The notes beneath the pieces were generated by a model. It saw only the letters and a program-made list of their open reading frames with translations. It made no database searches and was not told where the DNA came from. The translations under genes were made by a program, and so were the position numbers. Shown here one piece after another: positions 28,566 to 36,786 of a DNA stretch of 64,000 nucleotides (position 1 is the first letter of the stretch; each line of letters starts with the position of its first letter). This stretch comes from Salinicoccus roseus (GTDB taxonomy: Bacteria > Bacillota > Bacilli > Staphylococcales > Salinicoccaceae): assembly GCF_003814515.1 (NCBI RefSeq), contig NZ_RKQJ01000003.1, forward strand, positions 1 to 64,000, written 5' to 3'.

Positions 28566-28621
28566 ACACATAAGAATACTCCCTTCAAAATGTACATTTT
28601 GAAGGGAGTATTCTTATGTGT
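28566..28621. repeat. Perfect 56-base palindrome
   Basis: Arms of 28 bases (28566-28593 and 28594-28621) are exact complements with no spacer; the centre is TGTACA and each arm contains AATACTCCCTTCAAAATGT. It lies between two converging genes and may terminate both, but no T-run follows on the plus strand. Confidence 0.9.
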
Positions 28622-28643
28622 GACTTCAAATCATGGGATAATC

Positions 28644-30332
28644 CTACACTTTTTTCAGCTCCGCCTCTTTCTGTTTTTCGATTTCCATCCTTTTCAGTTC
28701 ACGCCTCAAAATTTTGCCGCTGATCGTGGTCTTCGGCAGTTCCTCCATCACTTCGATCTCCCTCGGTGCCGAGTGCGCGGCCAGATTGTTCCTTACAAAT
28801 ATACGGATATCTTCAAGAAGGCTGTCGGACTGCTCGTACCCTTCCCTGAGGACGATGAATGCCTTGACGAGCTCTCCTCTTACAGGATCCGGCTTCCCGA
28901 CCACTCCCGCTTCCTGTACAGCTGGATGCTCGATCAGCTTGCTCTCCACCTCGAATGGCCCGATACGCTCACCGGCAGAGTTGATCATATCGTCGTCGCG
29001 GCTCTGGAAGAAGACATAGTCCTCATCGTCCTGGTATGCCAGGTCCCCTGATACATACCATCCTTCATATTTGAAATAGGAATCGAACTTGTCCCTGTTC
29101 CCCCATATCTCCTTCATCAGTCCCGGCCATGGTGTTTTGACTGCAAGCTGTCCGACAGACCCCCGTGGCAGCTCGTTCCCCGCTTCATCGAGGATGCCGA
29201 CTTCTATGCCGGGAAACGGCCGTCCCATGGAGCCGGGCTTTATTTTTTCACCCGGAAGATTCACGATCAGGTGCGCACCCGTTTCCGTCATCCACCACGT
29301 GTCATGTATTCTGACACCGAGACGTTCCCACGCCCAGTATATGACTTCGGGATTCAACGGTTCACCAACGCTCAGAATGTGCCTCAACGAGGACAGGTCG
29401 TAGTCTTTCAGGACATCCCCCTGGGAGAGGAGCATTCTGAAAGCCGTCGGCGCACTGTACCATACCGTCACTTTCAGGTCCGCTATCAGCTGATACCAGT
29501 TTTCCGCTTTGAAACGCCCACCCTGGATGACGATCGTCGCCCGGTTCAGCCATGGGGCGAACAGGCCGTATACGCTCCCTGTCACCCAGCCCGGGTGCGA
29601 AGTGCACCAGTATACATCATCGTCCCTGATATCAAGCACCCACTTCCCTGATTCATACTGATGGGTCATGACACGGTGCGCATGCAGCACGCCCTTTGGC
29701 TTTCCAGTGGAGCCGCTTGTATAGTGGATCAGCATGCCATCCTCCAGATCCACCCATTCCACCTGTTCTCCGCCGTTCTCCACCGGTGCCGCTTCGATAT
29801 CCTCGGCATACAATATGGTTTCCAGCGAAGGGATGTCATTTTGCGGCACACGGGAAACCATCTCCCTGTTCGTAATCAGCAGCGTCCCCCTGCAGTCGTT
29901 GATCCTGTCCCTTACCGCGTCTTCCATGAAAGCTTCGAAAAGCGGTCCTGCAATCGCGCCTATCTTTATGGCCGCCAATATCGATATGTAGCATTCCGGG
30001 GTTTTGGGGAGGAAGATGAAGACGCGCTCGCCCTTTTTGACCCCATTGCTTCTCAGAATACGGGAATAGTGGTCCGTCTTCTCCTTGACTTCCCTGAAGG
30101 TCATGGACGTCCTTGTCTCCCCATCCACATAGTGGAGGGCAACCTTGTCCCCATATCCGTCCTCTACATGACGGTCGATTGTCTCATAGGCGATGTTGAC
30201 CTTTCCTGTCTCCCTGAAGCGCAAATCCTCTCCCGCCTGATGCCAATCGTACGCGTGGCGTATTTCCTCATAGTTGGACAGATTGTATGTGTCCTCTATT
30301 GGATTGATGACTTCTGAAATTCTCTGTGACAT
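28644..30332 (-). CDS. acsA: AMP-forming acetyl/acyl-CoA synthetase (AcsA-like)
   Basis: 562 residues of the ANL adenylating superfamily, close to Bacillus AcsA. ATP-binding P-loop YTSGSTGKPKG (about 212), TWWMTETG, GWYVSGDLAY and the C-terminal catalytic Lys in ISGKILRREL. It activates a carboxylic acid (acetate in AcsA) with ATP and CoA. RBS AGGAAGGAAG before ATG 30332. It starts only 17 bases after the ABC ATPase gene, at the end of a SAM-riboswitch operon, which suggests a substrate linked to sulfur uptake or acetylation; that is inference. Confidence 0.85.
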   Translation of the reverse strand: MSQRISEVINPIEDTYNLSNYEEIRHAYDWHQAGEDLRFRETGKVNIAYETIDRHVEDGYGDKVALHYVDGETRTSMTFREVKEKTDHYSRILRSNGVKKGERVFIFLPKTPECYISILAAIKIGAIAGPLFEAFMEDAVRDRINDCRGTLLITNREMVSRVPQNDIPSLETILYAEDIEAAPVENGGEQVEWVDLEDGMLIHYTSGSTGKPKGVLHAHRVMTHQYESGKWVLDIRDDDVYWCTSHPGWVTGSVYGLFAPWLNRATIVIQGGRFKAENWYQLIADLKVTVWYSAPTAFRMLLSQGDVLKDYDLSSLRHILSVGEPLNPEVIYWAWERLGVRIHDTWWMTETGAHLIVNLPGEKIKPGSMGRPFPGIEVGILDEAGNELPRGSVGQLAVKTPWPGLMKEIWGNRDKFDSYFKYEGWYVSGDLAYQDDEDYVFFQSRDDDMINSAGERIGPFEVESKLIEHPAVQEAGVVGKPDPVRGELVKAFIVLREGYEQSDSLLEDIRIFVRNNLAAHSAPREIEVMEELPKTTISGKILRRELKRMEIEKQKEAELKKV

Positions 30333-30349
30333 GGTATGCACTTCCTTCC

Positions 30350-31105
30350 TCATGAATTTATCCGCTGTTCATACTGTGTCGACTGGTTCAGATCCAGGCT
30401 GCCCAGTATTTCCTTCTTATACTCGGCCAGCTGTCTGCTTCCCCGCTCTCTCGGTCTTTCCTGTTCAATCGGAATCACCCTGTCCATCTCTCCCGGCTGT
30501 CCCCGCAGAGTGATGATCCGGTCACAGAGATAGGTCGCTTCGTCAATATCGTGTGTCACCAGAATGATTGTCGTCCGATACTCCCTCCATATTTCCATCA
30601 GGAGATCCTGGAGCTGCATCTTGGTGAATGCATCCAATGCACTGAAAGGTTCATCCAGGAGCAGTATCTCAGGGGAGGTGACGAGTGCCCGTGCAATGGC
30701 GACACGCTGGGCCATCCCGCCAGAAAGGGCTCTTGGATACAATGCTTCGCTCCCACCGAGGCCGACACTTTCCAGATATCTCTTTCCTGCCGCCTCTCTC
30801 TGGTCCCTGCTTCCCTTCAGGCCAAAAGTGACGTTCTCAAGGACGGTCAGCCAGGGCATGAGACGCGGCTCCTGGAAGATGAAGCCGGTTGTATCCTCCA
30901 CCTTCCTCGAGACATCCCCATTGATTTCTATCCGTCCGTCATACGCATCATCCAGGCCGGAAATCGCCCGCAGAATCGTGCTTTTTCCGCAGCCGCTCGT
31001 ACCAAGGAGCCCGATAATTTCACCCGGTTCCGCAGTGAAAGATACGTTTCTGACCACTTCCCTGCCGTCAAAAGTCCGCCCGACATCCTGTAAGTTCAAG
31101 TTCAT
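30350..31105 (-). CDS. Sulfonate/taurine-type ABC importer ATPase (SsuB/TauB family)
   Basis: A 251-residue ATPase: Walker A GTSGCGKST, Q-loop FIFQEPRLMPWL, signature LSGGMAQR, Walker B EILLLDEPFSALD and switch VTHDIDEA. This Q-loop and the neighbours place it in the nitrate/sulfonate/taurine (NitT/TauT) family. ATG 31105 follows AGGAGGG. Third component of the importer encoded at 30350-32990. Confidence 0.9.
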   Translation of the reverse strand: MNLNLQDVGRTFDGREVVRNVSFTAEPGEIIGLLGTSGCGKSTILRAISGLDDAYDGRIEINGDVSRKVEDTTGFIFQEPRLMPWLTVLENVTFGLKGSRDQREAAGKRYLESVGLGGSEALYPRALSGGMAQRVAIARALVTSPEILLLDEPFSALDAFTKMQLQDLLMEIWREYRTTIILVTHDIDEATYLCDRIITLRGQPGEMDRVIPIEQERPRERGSRQLAEYKKEILGSLDLNQSTQYEQRINS

Positions 31106-31115
31106 GCGATCCCTC

Positions 31116-31967
31116 CTATGATTTGACCATGCCATCCTGCCAATGCAGGGCACGCTGCTCCACAATCTTCAATATCCAATCCGTCAGCTTTCCTATGATT
31201 GCGAACAGGATGATGCTGGCAATGATGATTTCTGGTGAAAGTGTATTCTGTCCAAGTACGAGGAGGTATCCGAGACCGGTGCTCGCCCCCATGAGTTCAG
31301 CCGCGACAACGAACATCCATCCCAGTCCAAGTCCACTTCTGAGCCCGGTCAGAAAAGAGGGCATGGACGCCGGAAGGATGACCCTTCTGATCAGCTGGAA
31401 GGTGTTCAGTCCATACATCTTCCCGACTTCGATCAATTTACGGTCGACTCCGGCAATCCCGCTGACTACATTCAGATAGACGGGAAAGAACACGCCCACA
31501 GCGATCATGGTCACCTTGGACGGCTCACCAATCCCCATCCAGAGTATGAACAGGGGCACCCACGCCAATGAGGGGATGGAACGGAAAGCCTGGATCATCG
31601 GATCGAAGATCTGTTCCGCCTTTTCATAGAATCCTACAATCGACCCCAATACAATCGCCAATAGCGTCCCGATGATAAATCCCGCAAACACCCTGAAAGT
31701 CGTAATCCCGACATGGCTGTACAGGCTCCCGTCCTGGGCCATTTCCCTTATCGTCGAAAGGATCGTGGACGGGGCCGGCAGCTGGTAGGCGGGGAAGACG
31801 CCAGTGCGGCTCAATACTTCCCACACTGCAACAAGGAGAACGGGCAGCAGACTGCCAAGCAATATGGCCTGCAGCCTTTTAGTATCCCTCTGCTCCCGCT
31901 TCCCTCCCGTACTGCTTTCATCTGCAACTTGCCTCCCAAGGAATCGGCCAGCGCTTTTTTCCATCAT
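31116..31967 (-). CDS. Sulfonate/taurine-type ABC importer permease (SsuC/TauC family)
   Basis: 283 residues with six membrane helices. The coupling (EAA) loop reads MYGLNTFQLIRRVILPASMP, and the N-terminal 40 residues are cytosolic and charged. AAAGGAGTGG lies before ATG 31967/31964; the ATG at 31985 comes before that site. It lies between the ATPase and the binding-protein gene. Confidence 0.88.
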   Translation of the reverse strand: MMEKSAGRFLGRQVADESSTGGKREQRDTKRLQAILLGSLLPVLLVAVWEVLSRTGVFPAYQLPAPSTILSTIREMAQDGSLYSHVGITTFRVFAGFIIGTLLAIVLGSIVGFYEKAEQIFDPMIQAFRSIPSLAWVPLFILWMGIGEPSKVTMIAVGVFFPVYLNVVSGIAGVDRKLIEVGKMYGLNTFQLIRRVILPASMPSFLTGLRSGLGLGWMFVVAAELMGASTGLGYLLVLGQNTLSPEIIIASIILFAIIGKLTDWILKIVEQRALHWQDGMVKS

Positions 31968-31985
31968 CTCCACTCCTTTAGTCAT

Positions 31986-32990
31986 CTATTCCGCACTTTC
32001 TATCGTCTCTTCGGCAAAACTCGGCTCAATGAGGTCTGAGACCAGAGCCTCTATATCCGCATCAGGATCGATTACGTCCACTTCCTGCAGGATATTGCCC
32101 GATTCGACCAACGCTTCCTGATGGACCGGTCCCGGAACCGGGTTTGAAAAATCATTGCGTTCAAGCTGCAGTCTCGCCACTTCAGGCTCGATCTGCGCTT
32201 CCTTCACCATTATTTCCACAGCCTCGTCGGGATTTTCCTGAATCCATTCCCTGGCTTTTTCATACACTCCGATGACACGATTCACATATTCCGGATGATC
32301 CGCCGCGAAGTCTTCCCTTACATTCAGGAAGCCGTATGTATTGAAATCCGGGTTGCGGTAGAACAGCTTTGCCCCCGATTCCACTTCCAGGCGGGCCATA
32401 TGCGGGTCGAGTCCTGCCCATGCATCCACACCCCCGTTTGTCAGTGAAGTGGCGCCGTCGCTGTGCTGAACATTTACAATCTCGACATCATCCTGGGAGA
32501 TGCCTTCTTCATTCAGGGCCCTGAGCAGGAAGATGTATGGATCGGTGCCAAGTGTCGCAGCCACCTTTTTGCCCTTCAGGTCTCCTATGTCCTCAATGCC
32601 GGAATCCTCCGTTTTCACAAGAGCTGTCCATTCCGGTTTGGAGGCGATATATACATTCTTTATCGGTGCGCCGTTGGCCTTCGACATCAGCGCAGCGGCG
32701 CCGGCAGTCGAGCCGAAATCGACACTGTCGCTATTCAGGAATTCAAGCGCCTTGTTGCTTCCATGGCTCAATGTCCATTCCACTTCTATTCCTTCCTCTT
32801 CGAATTCCTCTTCTGCCCATCCAAACTCTTTCAGCACGAGGCTTGTAGGGGAATAATATGCATAGTCCAGTCTGATCTTCTCTGGCGCGCCTGAAGACTC
32901 AGCCTCTCCTGAACCACAGCCGGCAACCACGGCCACCAGGGCGAGCACGATGAGTGCCCACACCCTCTGATTGAATATTGATGATTTCAT
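31986..32990 (-). CDS. Sulfonate/taurine-type substrate-binding lipoprotein (SsuA/TauA family)
   Basis: 334 residues. A signal peptide ends in the lipobox VVAGC (Cys24 lipidated), then a Gly/Ser/Glu linker and a periplasmic-binding fold: YYSPTSLVLKEFGWAEEEF, VDFGSTAGAAAL and GLDPHMARLEVESGAK are NMT1/SsuA-like. It captures the ligand outside the membrane for the permease. GGAGGTC before ATG 32990, 16 bases after the metY-fusion gene. The ligand is probably an organosulfur compound given the SAM riboswitch. Confidence 0.88.
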   Translation of the reverse strand: MKSSIFNQRVWALIVLALVAVVAGCGSGEAESSGAPEKIRLDYAYYSPTSLVLKEFGWAEEEFEEEGIEVEWTLSHGSNKALEFLNSDSVDFGSTAGAAALMSKANGAPIKNVYIASKPEWTALVKTEDSGIEDIGDLKGKKVAATLGTDPYIFLLRALNEEGISQDDVEIVNVQHSDGATSLTNGGVDAWAGLDPHMARLEVESGAKLFYRNPDFNTYGFLNVREDFAADHPEYVNRVIGVYEKAREWIQENPDEAVEIMVKEAQIEPEVARLQLERNDFSNPVPGPVHQEALVESGNILQEVDVIDPDADIEALVSDLIEPSFAEETIESAE

Positions 32991-33006
32991 TTTTATGACC
33001 TCCATT

Positions 33007-34806
33007 CTATATTTCACATGCGTATGTGGAAATCGTGCCCCGCAGACGCTGTGCCTCTTTGTATGTGCAACGGTTATGCACCACCTGTATGCCCCCGTCC
33101 CTTGCGATTTCCGCAGCTTCCGGAGAAACGACGCCTTCCTGGAGCCAAAAGACCCTCGGGTTCACTTCGAGTGCTTCCTTCGCTATTTCAATTGCCGCTT
33201 CAGGACTTCTGAATACTTGGACGACATCGATGGCATCGGGAACGCTTGAGAGATCCGGATAGGCCTTTTCACCGAGTATTTCCGTCTCCCTCGGATTGAC
33301 TGGAATGATCCGATAGCCGAGGCGCTGCATCTTCCGTGCAAGACGGTAGCTCGGTCTGGCTTCCTTGCCGCTTAATCCGACCACTGCCAGCGTTTTCTGC
33401 CGTACCGTTTCCGCCCCGTCCTCCCCGATGACCTTCTCCGTCGGAGAGTCCAGTGCCCATCTTATGACACCTTCGTCATTGATGACTGCCGCATCTGTTG
33501 ACCCATCGCTGATTCCGGTGGCCTTCTTCAGCGCCTGTCCCAGATCTTTTGTGATATCCCTTACGGATTCAATGCCCACCGACAGACGGATGAGCTCTTC
33601 CAGCACACCGGTCTCCTCAAGCTGTTCCTTCGTCAGCTGCTGGTGGGTCGTGGATGCCGGATGGATGATCAGCGACTTCGCATCGCCGACATTTGCAACA
33701 TGGGACCATAGCGAGACATTGTCGATCAGTTTCTTCCCTGCCGGTTTTCCGCCCCTGATGCCGAAAGTGATGATTGAGCCATATCCATTCTCGAACTGCC
33801 TCTTCGCAACATCATGCGACGGATGGTGCTCCAGACCAGGATATGTCACCCACTCGACCGCCGGATGCGCCTCCAGGAAGCGGGCAACCTCCTGCGCATT
33901 TTCATTGTGTCTTTCAACACGTATATGCAGAGTCTCCAGCCCCTGAATCAGCTGGAAGGCATTCTGTGGGCTGAGGCTCGCCCCGAAGTCCCGCAACAGC
34001 TGCACGCGGATTTTCGTGATGAAGGCAAGGGTTCCGAAATCCACAGCATAGCGGATGCCGTTATAGCTTCTGTCGGGTTCGGTGAATTCAGGGAATTTTT
34101 CGGTATTCCAGTTGAACCGTCCACCATCGATGACCACACCGCCTATTGAAGTGCCGTGGCCGCCGATCCATTTTGTTGCCGAGTGGACGACGATGTCCGC
34201 CCCCCATTCAATCGGCTTGAAGACATGTGGTGTGGCGAACGTATTGTCGACGATCAATGGCACGCCGGCTTCATGCGCTACTTCGGCAACTGCGGCGACG
34301 TCAAGGACCTGAAGTCCGGGATTGCCGATCGTTTCGGCGAATACAGCCTTCGTCCGCCCTGTGATTGCTGCCCTGAAATTCTCCGGGTCGTCAGGATCAA
34401 CGAATTTGACGTTGATGCCGTATCTGGGCAGAGTGACCGCAAAAAGATTATATGTACCGCCGTAGAGGTTCGAACCTGCCACGATTTCATCCCCTGCACT
34501 TGCCAGGTTCAGTATCGACAGTGTGATGGCCGACATCCCGGAAGATGTCGCCACTGCCGCCACTCCGTCCTCAAGGAGTGCCATCCGCTTTTCGAACACT
34601 TCCACTGTAGGATTTCCGATGCGTGAGTAGATATTTCCCGGTTCATCCAGAGAAAACAGGCTCTCTGCGTGATCCGTGTCGTGAAAGACATATGATGTCG
34701 TCTGGTAGATCGGCACCGCCCTTGCGCCTGTTGTCGGATCCGGCGCCTGTCCGCCATGGAGCGACAGCGTCTCCAGGTCATAAGTTGCATTTTTCTTCTT
34801 CGTCAA
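33007..34806 (-). CDS. metY: O-acetylhomoserine sulfhydrylase (MetY) fused to a CoA-binding domain
   Basis: 599 residues, about 170 longer than usual MetY. Residues 1-430 are a Cys/Met-metabolism PLP enzyme: [21 protein letters not shown], the PLP lysine K212 in [12 protein letters not shown], and ASTTHQQLT. It makes homocysteine from O-acetylhomoserine and sulfide. Residues about 471-585 form a CoA-binding Rossmann domain of the YccU type ([42 protein letters not shown]). The start is TTG 34806, seven bases after AGGAGGAG. A SAM riboswitch lies in its leader. Confidence 0.9.
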   Translation of the reverse strand: MTKKKNATYDLETLSLHGGQAPDPTTGARAVPIYQTTSYVFHDTDHAESLFSLDEPGNIYSRIGNPTVEVFEKRMALLEDGVAAVATSSGMSAITLSILNLASAGDEIVAGSNLYGGTYNLFAVTLPRYGINVKFVDPDDPENFRAAITGRTKAVFAETIGNPGLQVLDVAAVAEVAHEAGVPLIVDNTFATPHVFKPIEWGADIVVHSATKWIGGHGTSIGGVVIDGGRFNWNTEKFPEFTEPDRSYNGIRYAVDFGTLAFITKIRVQLLRDFGASLSPQNAFQLIQGLETLHIRVERHNENAQEVARFLEAHPAVEWVTYPGLEHHPSHDVAKRQFENGYGSIITFGIRGGKPAGKKLIDNVSLWSHVANVGDAKSLIIHPASTTHQQLTKEQLEETGVLEELIRLSVGIESVRDITKDLGQALKKATGISDGSTDAAVINDEGVIRWALDSPTEKVIGEDGAETVRQKTLAVVGLSGKEARPSYRLARKMQRLGYRIIPVNPRETEILGEKAYPDLSSVPDAIDVVQVFRSPEAAIEIAKEALEVNPRVFWLQEGVVSPEAAEIARDGGIQVVHNRCTYKEAQRLRGTISTYACEI

Positions 34807-34832
34807 TATAATCTCCTCCTGATTGTAATAAT

Positions 34833-34864
34833 AAAAAAACTCTCTTCCTATATAAGAAGAGAGT
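34833..34864 (-). terminator. Riboswitch terminator in the metY leader
   Basis: Minus strand: ACTCTCTTC, short AT loop, GAAGAGAGT, then TTTTTTTATT. It follows the SAM aptamer and should form when SAM is bound, stopping transcription before metY. Confidence 0.88.
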
Positions 34865-34875
34865 CTCCGCCTCCT

Positions 34876-34982
34876 CTTATCTTTCAGGAAAATCTCCTGC
34901 AGGAATTAGCACCTTATCAGACTCGATTGCCTGATGGTTGCCGGGCGTCATAGGGCCTGTCCCTCCGCCGCTCTGGATAAGT
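34876..34982 (-). ncRNA. SAM-I (S-box) riboswitch aptamer
   Basis: Read on the minus strand: CTTATCCAGAGCGGCGGAGG, then GACAGGCCCTATGACGCCCG, then GCAACCATCAGG, and closing AAAGATAAG pairs with CTTATC of helix P1. These are the invariant S-box elements (AGAG..GGAGGGA, GGCCC, GACGCC.GGCAACC). It controls the leftward operon 34806-28644. Confidence 0.95.
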
Positions 34983-35012
34983 GATAGAACTATATTATCG
35001 ATAATGTATACT

Positions 35013-35041
35013 ACACTACTATGGATTAGTATATTTGTCAA
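35013..35041 (-). promoter_or_regulatory. Promoter of the metY operon
   Basis: Minus-strand TTGACA (35036-35041), 17-base spacer, TAGTGT (35013-35018). Initiation would fall about 25 bases before the SAM aptamer. A symmetric ATTATCGATAAT (34995-35006) covers the probable start site. The rest of 35042-35143 is AT-rich with nothing recognised. Confidence 0.55.
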
Positions 35042-35143
35042 AACATTTTTCAAATTTAAAATACTTTATTTTCCACTACTTTTCATGCCGAATATTTTAC
35101 GCCCAAGCTGGGTAGGTGGTGGGAAAGAAGGGAGGTGGCGACA

Positions 35144-35577
35144 GTGGCGGATATGATGTCTGCAGAAAAGAGGAAACGGACGATGAGCCGGATCAGGTCC
35201 CAATCGAAACTCGAGAACAGGATTACGAAAGCTTTGTGGGCTGAAGGCTACCGGTTCAGGAAGAATGTGCGCACATTGATGGGGTCTCCGGATATCGCAA
35301 TCCAGAAATACAGGGTGGTCATCTTCATCGACTCCTGTTTCTGGCATATGTGTCCGACCATGGCAACTGGCCGAAAAGCAATCAGGAATTCTGGAACAGG
35401 AAGCTCGGGAGGAACATGGAGCGCGACCGGGAAGTGAATGCCTATTATCATGAAAAAGGTTGGCATATTATGCGGATGTGGGAACATGAATTCAAGGAGG
35501 ATTTCAAGGGAGCCATAGACAGGATGACGGCTTTCATAGAAATGGCAAAAGCCGAGACCATGAGAGGGAAAAAATAA
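35144..35577 (+). pseudogene. vsr: Very-short-patch-repair endonuclease (vsr), frameshifted
   Basis: The first part (from GTG 35144, after GGGAGGTG) reads RKRTMSRIRSQSKLENRI, then LMGSPDIAI with the catalytic Asp and FIDSCFWHMC. At about 35354-35358 the frame shifts: the remainder of Vsr (NQEFWNRKLGRNMERDREVN, KGWHIMRMWEHEFK) continues in another frame to 35577. One missing base near TGTCCGACC would explain it. Vsr nicks T:G mismatches made by deamination at 5-methylcytosine sites; no cytosine methylase is in the window. Decay or a sequencing error are both possible. Confidence 0.8.
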
Positions 35578-35578
35578 T

Positions 35579-35615
35579 ACCCGGAATCGTCATTTCGTTA
35601 TTGACAATTCCGGGT
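35579..35615 (+). terminator. Hairpin after vsr
   Basis: ACCCGGAAT(C)GTCA pairs with TGACAATTCCGGGT with one bulge. No strong T-run follows, so termination strength is uncertain. Confidence 0.5.
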
Positions 35616-35727
35616 TAACATTGTAAATTTGAATATGTAGTTTTTAAATCGTGATCCATCAGACAGGCACTTGTCCATCAGGTGTTGAAATTATTGTTTC
35701 GGGGTCCCGACGGATAAATAAAAGTAA

Positions 35728-35799
35728 GGTCTGTTAGCTCAGCGGGAGAGCACTTCGTTGACATCGAAGGGGTCACTGGTTCGATCCCAGTACAGACCA
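35728..35799 (+). tRNA. tRNA-Val (anticodon GAC)
   Basis: Acceptor GGTCTGT/ACAGACC, D-arm GCTC/GAGC, anticodon stem CTTCG/CGAAG with loop TTGACAT (anticodon GAC), variable loop GGGTC, T-arm ACTGG TTCGATC CCAGT, discriminator A. 72 bases; CCA is not encoded. It stands alone, outside any rRNA or tRNA cluster. Confidence 0.95.
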
Positions 35800-35815
35800 T
35801 CCAGCACCACAACGC

Positions 35816-35843
35816 AAACATCCAGTCTATTGACTGGATGTTT
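35816..35843. terminator. Terminator after tRNA-Val
   Basis: AAACATCCAGT pairs with ACTGGATGTTT, followed by a run of T's on plus. It lies between the tRNA and the converging permease gene. Confidence 0.88.
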
Positions 35844-35845
35844 TT

Positions 35846-36778
35846 TTATTTATATGGAAACAGGACCCTCGAAGCAAGGCCCAGTACCGGCAGTTCTATG
35901 ATGGGACCGATGACGAGGGACAAGGCGATCAGCGGCTGATTCGGGAATGCTGTGACTGCAATGGCGAGTGCAAGGGGGGAATTGCGTGCCAGTATCATCA
36001 TGATCAGACTGACGGATTCCTTCCTGCCGAACCGGAACAGTCTGCCCGCACCCTTCCCCACTATGAAGGTGATCACGAAGAACAGCACCAACGACGGCAG
36101 CAGAAGAATGACGACATCAAGGTTCTCAAGCAGTGTATCGCGTTCGGAAGCGAACATTGCAGTCACGGCAAGTGCGAGAAAGATGACATTGAAGGTGTCG
36201 AAGAAGCCTTCCACTCTGCCCTCTGAAGGCAGGAAGCGCTTCGTCAGCAGTGCAAGTAGAAAAGGGATCCCGACCACAAGCAGCACACTCTGTATGATGC
36301 TAGGGAATGACAGCCCGATGCCCTGTTCAAATCCAAAGAACAGATAGAGATAGGCAGGCAGCAGTATCAACTGGAGAATCAGGTTGATTGGCAGCAGGGA
36401 CGCCGACAGCACCGTATCCCCTTTCGCCAGGCCGGTGAATACAAGGTACCAGTCGGTGCACGGGGTCACTGTCAACATGACGAACCCGATCCATATCAAT
36501 GGATGTTCTGAAAGGAAGACCATTCCGATTGCATAGGCTAGGAAGGGCGTCCATAAAAAATTGATGACGAGTGAAACGAGCACGAACTTCACCTTTTTGA
36601 ATGAAGTGAATACACGTTTCAATGGCATCAGCAAAAACAATCCATAAAGCATGAGCATGAGGAACGGGACGATGAAGTTACCTGCATGCTGCTGGATGAT
36701 GTCGATGCCGCCGATCATCACCCCCATGAGTATGGCAATGAGCAGAATCAGCGGCTGATATTTTTCAAGGCTGTTCAT
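35846..36778 (-). CDS. ACR3/BASS-family permease
   Basis: 310 residues, about ten membrane helices, of the bile-acid/arsenite/riboflavin transporter superfamily. VTPCTDWYLVFTGLAKGD matches the substrate-site region of ACR3 arsenite permeases (Cys in helix 4), and ILARNSPLALAIAV the second broken-helix motif. No arsR or arsC is adjacent, so arsenite export is not established; an organic anion symporter is possible. AGGAGG precedes ATG 36778. Confidence 0.75.
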   Translation of the reverse strand: MNSLEKYQPLILLIAILMGVMIGGIDIIQQHAGNFIVPFLMLMLYGLFLLMPLKRVFTSFKKVKFVLVSLVINFLWTPFLAYAIGMVFLSEHPLIWIGFVMLTVTPCTDWYLVFTGLAKGDTVLSASLLPINLILQLILLPAYLYLFFGFEQGIGLSFPSIIQSVLLVVGIPFLLALLTKRFLPSEGRVEGFFDTFNVIFLALAVTAMFASERDTLLENLDVVILLLPSLVLFFVITFIVGKGAGRLFRFGRKESVSLIMMILARNSPLALAIAVTAFPNQPLIALSLVIGPIIELPVLGLASRVLFPYK

Positions 36779-36786
36779 GGCGCCTC

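Noticed and set aside
34876-34982. T-box leader for a methionine gene
   Set aside because: The S-box consensus is complete, while no T-box (TGGNACCGCG-like) sequence or specifier loop is present.
35846-36778. Arsenic resistance operon
   Set aside because: Only an ACR3-like permease is present; no arsR, arsC or arsA is adjacent, so only the family was called.
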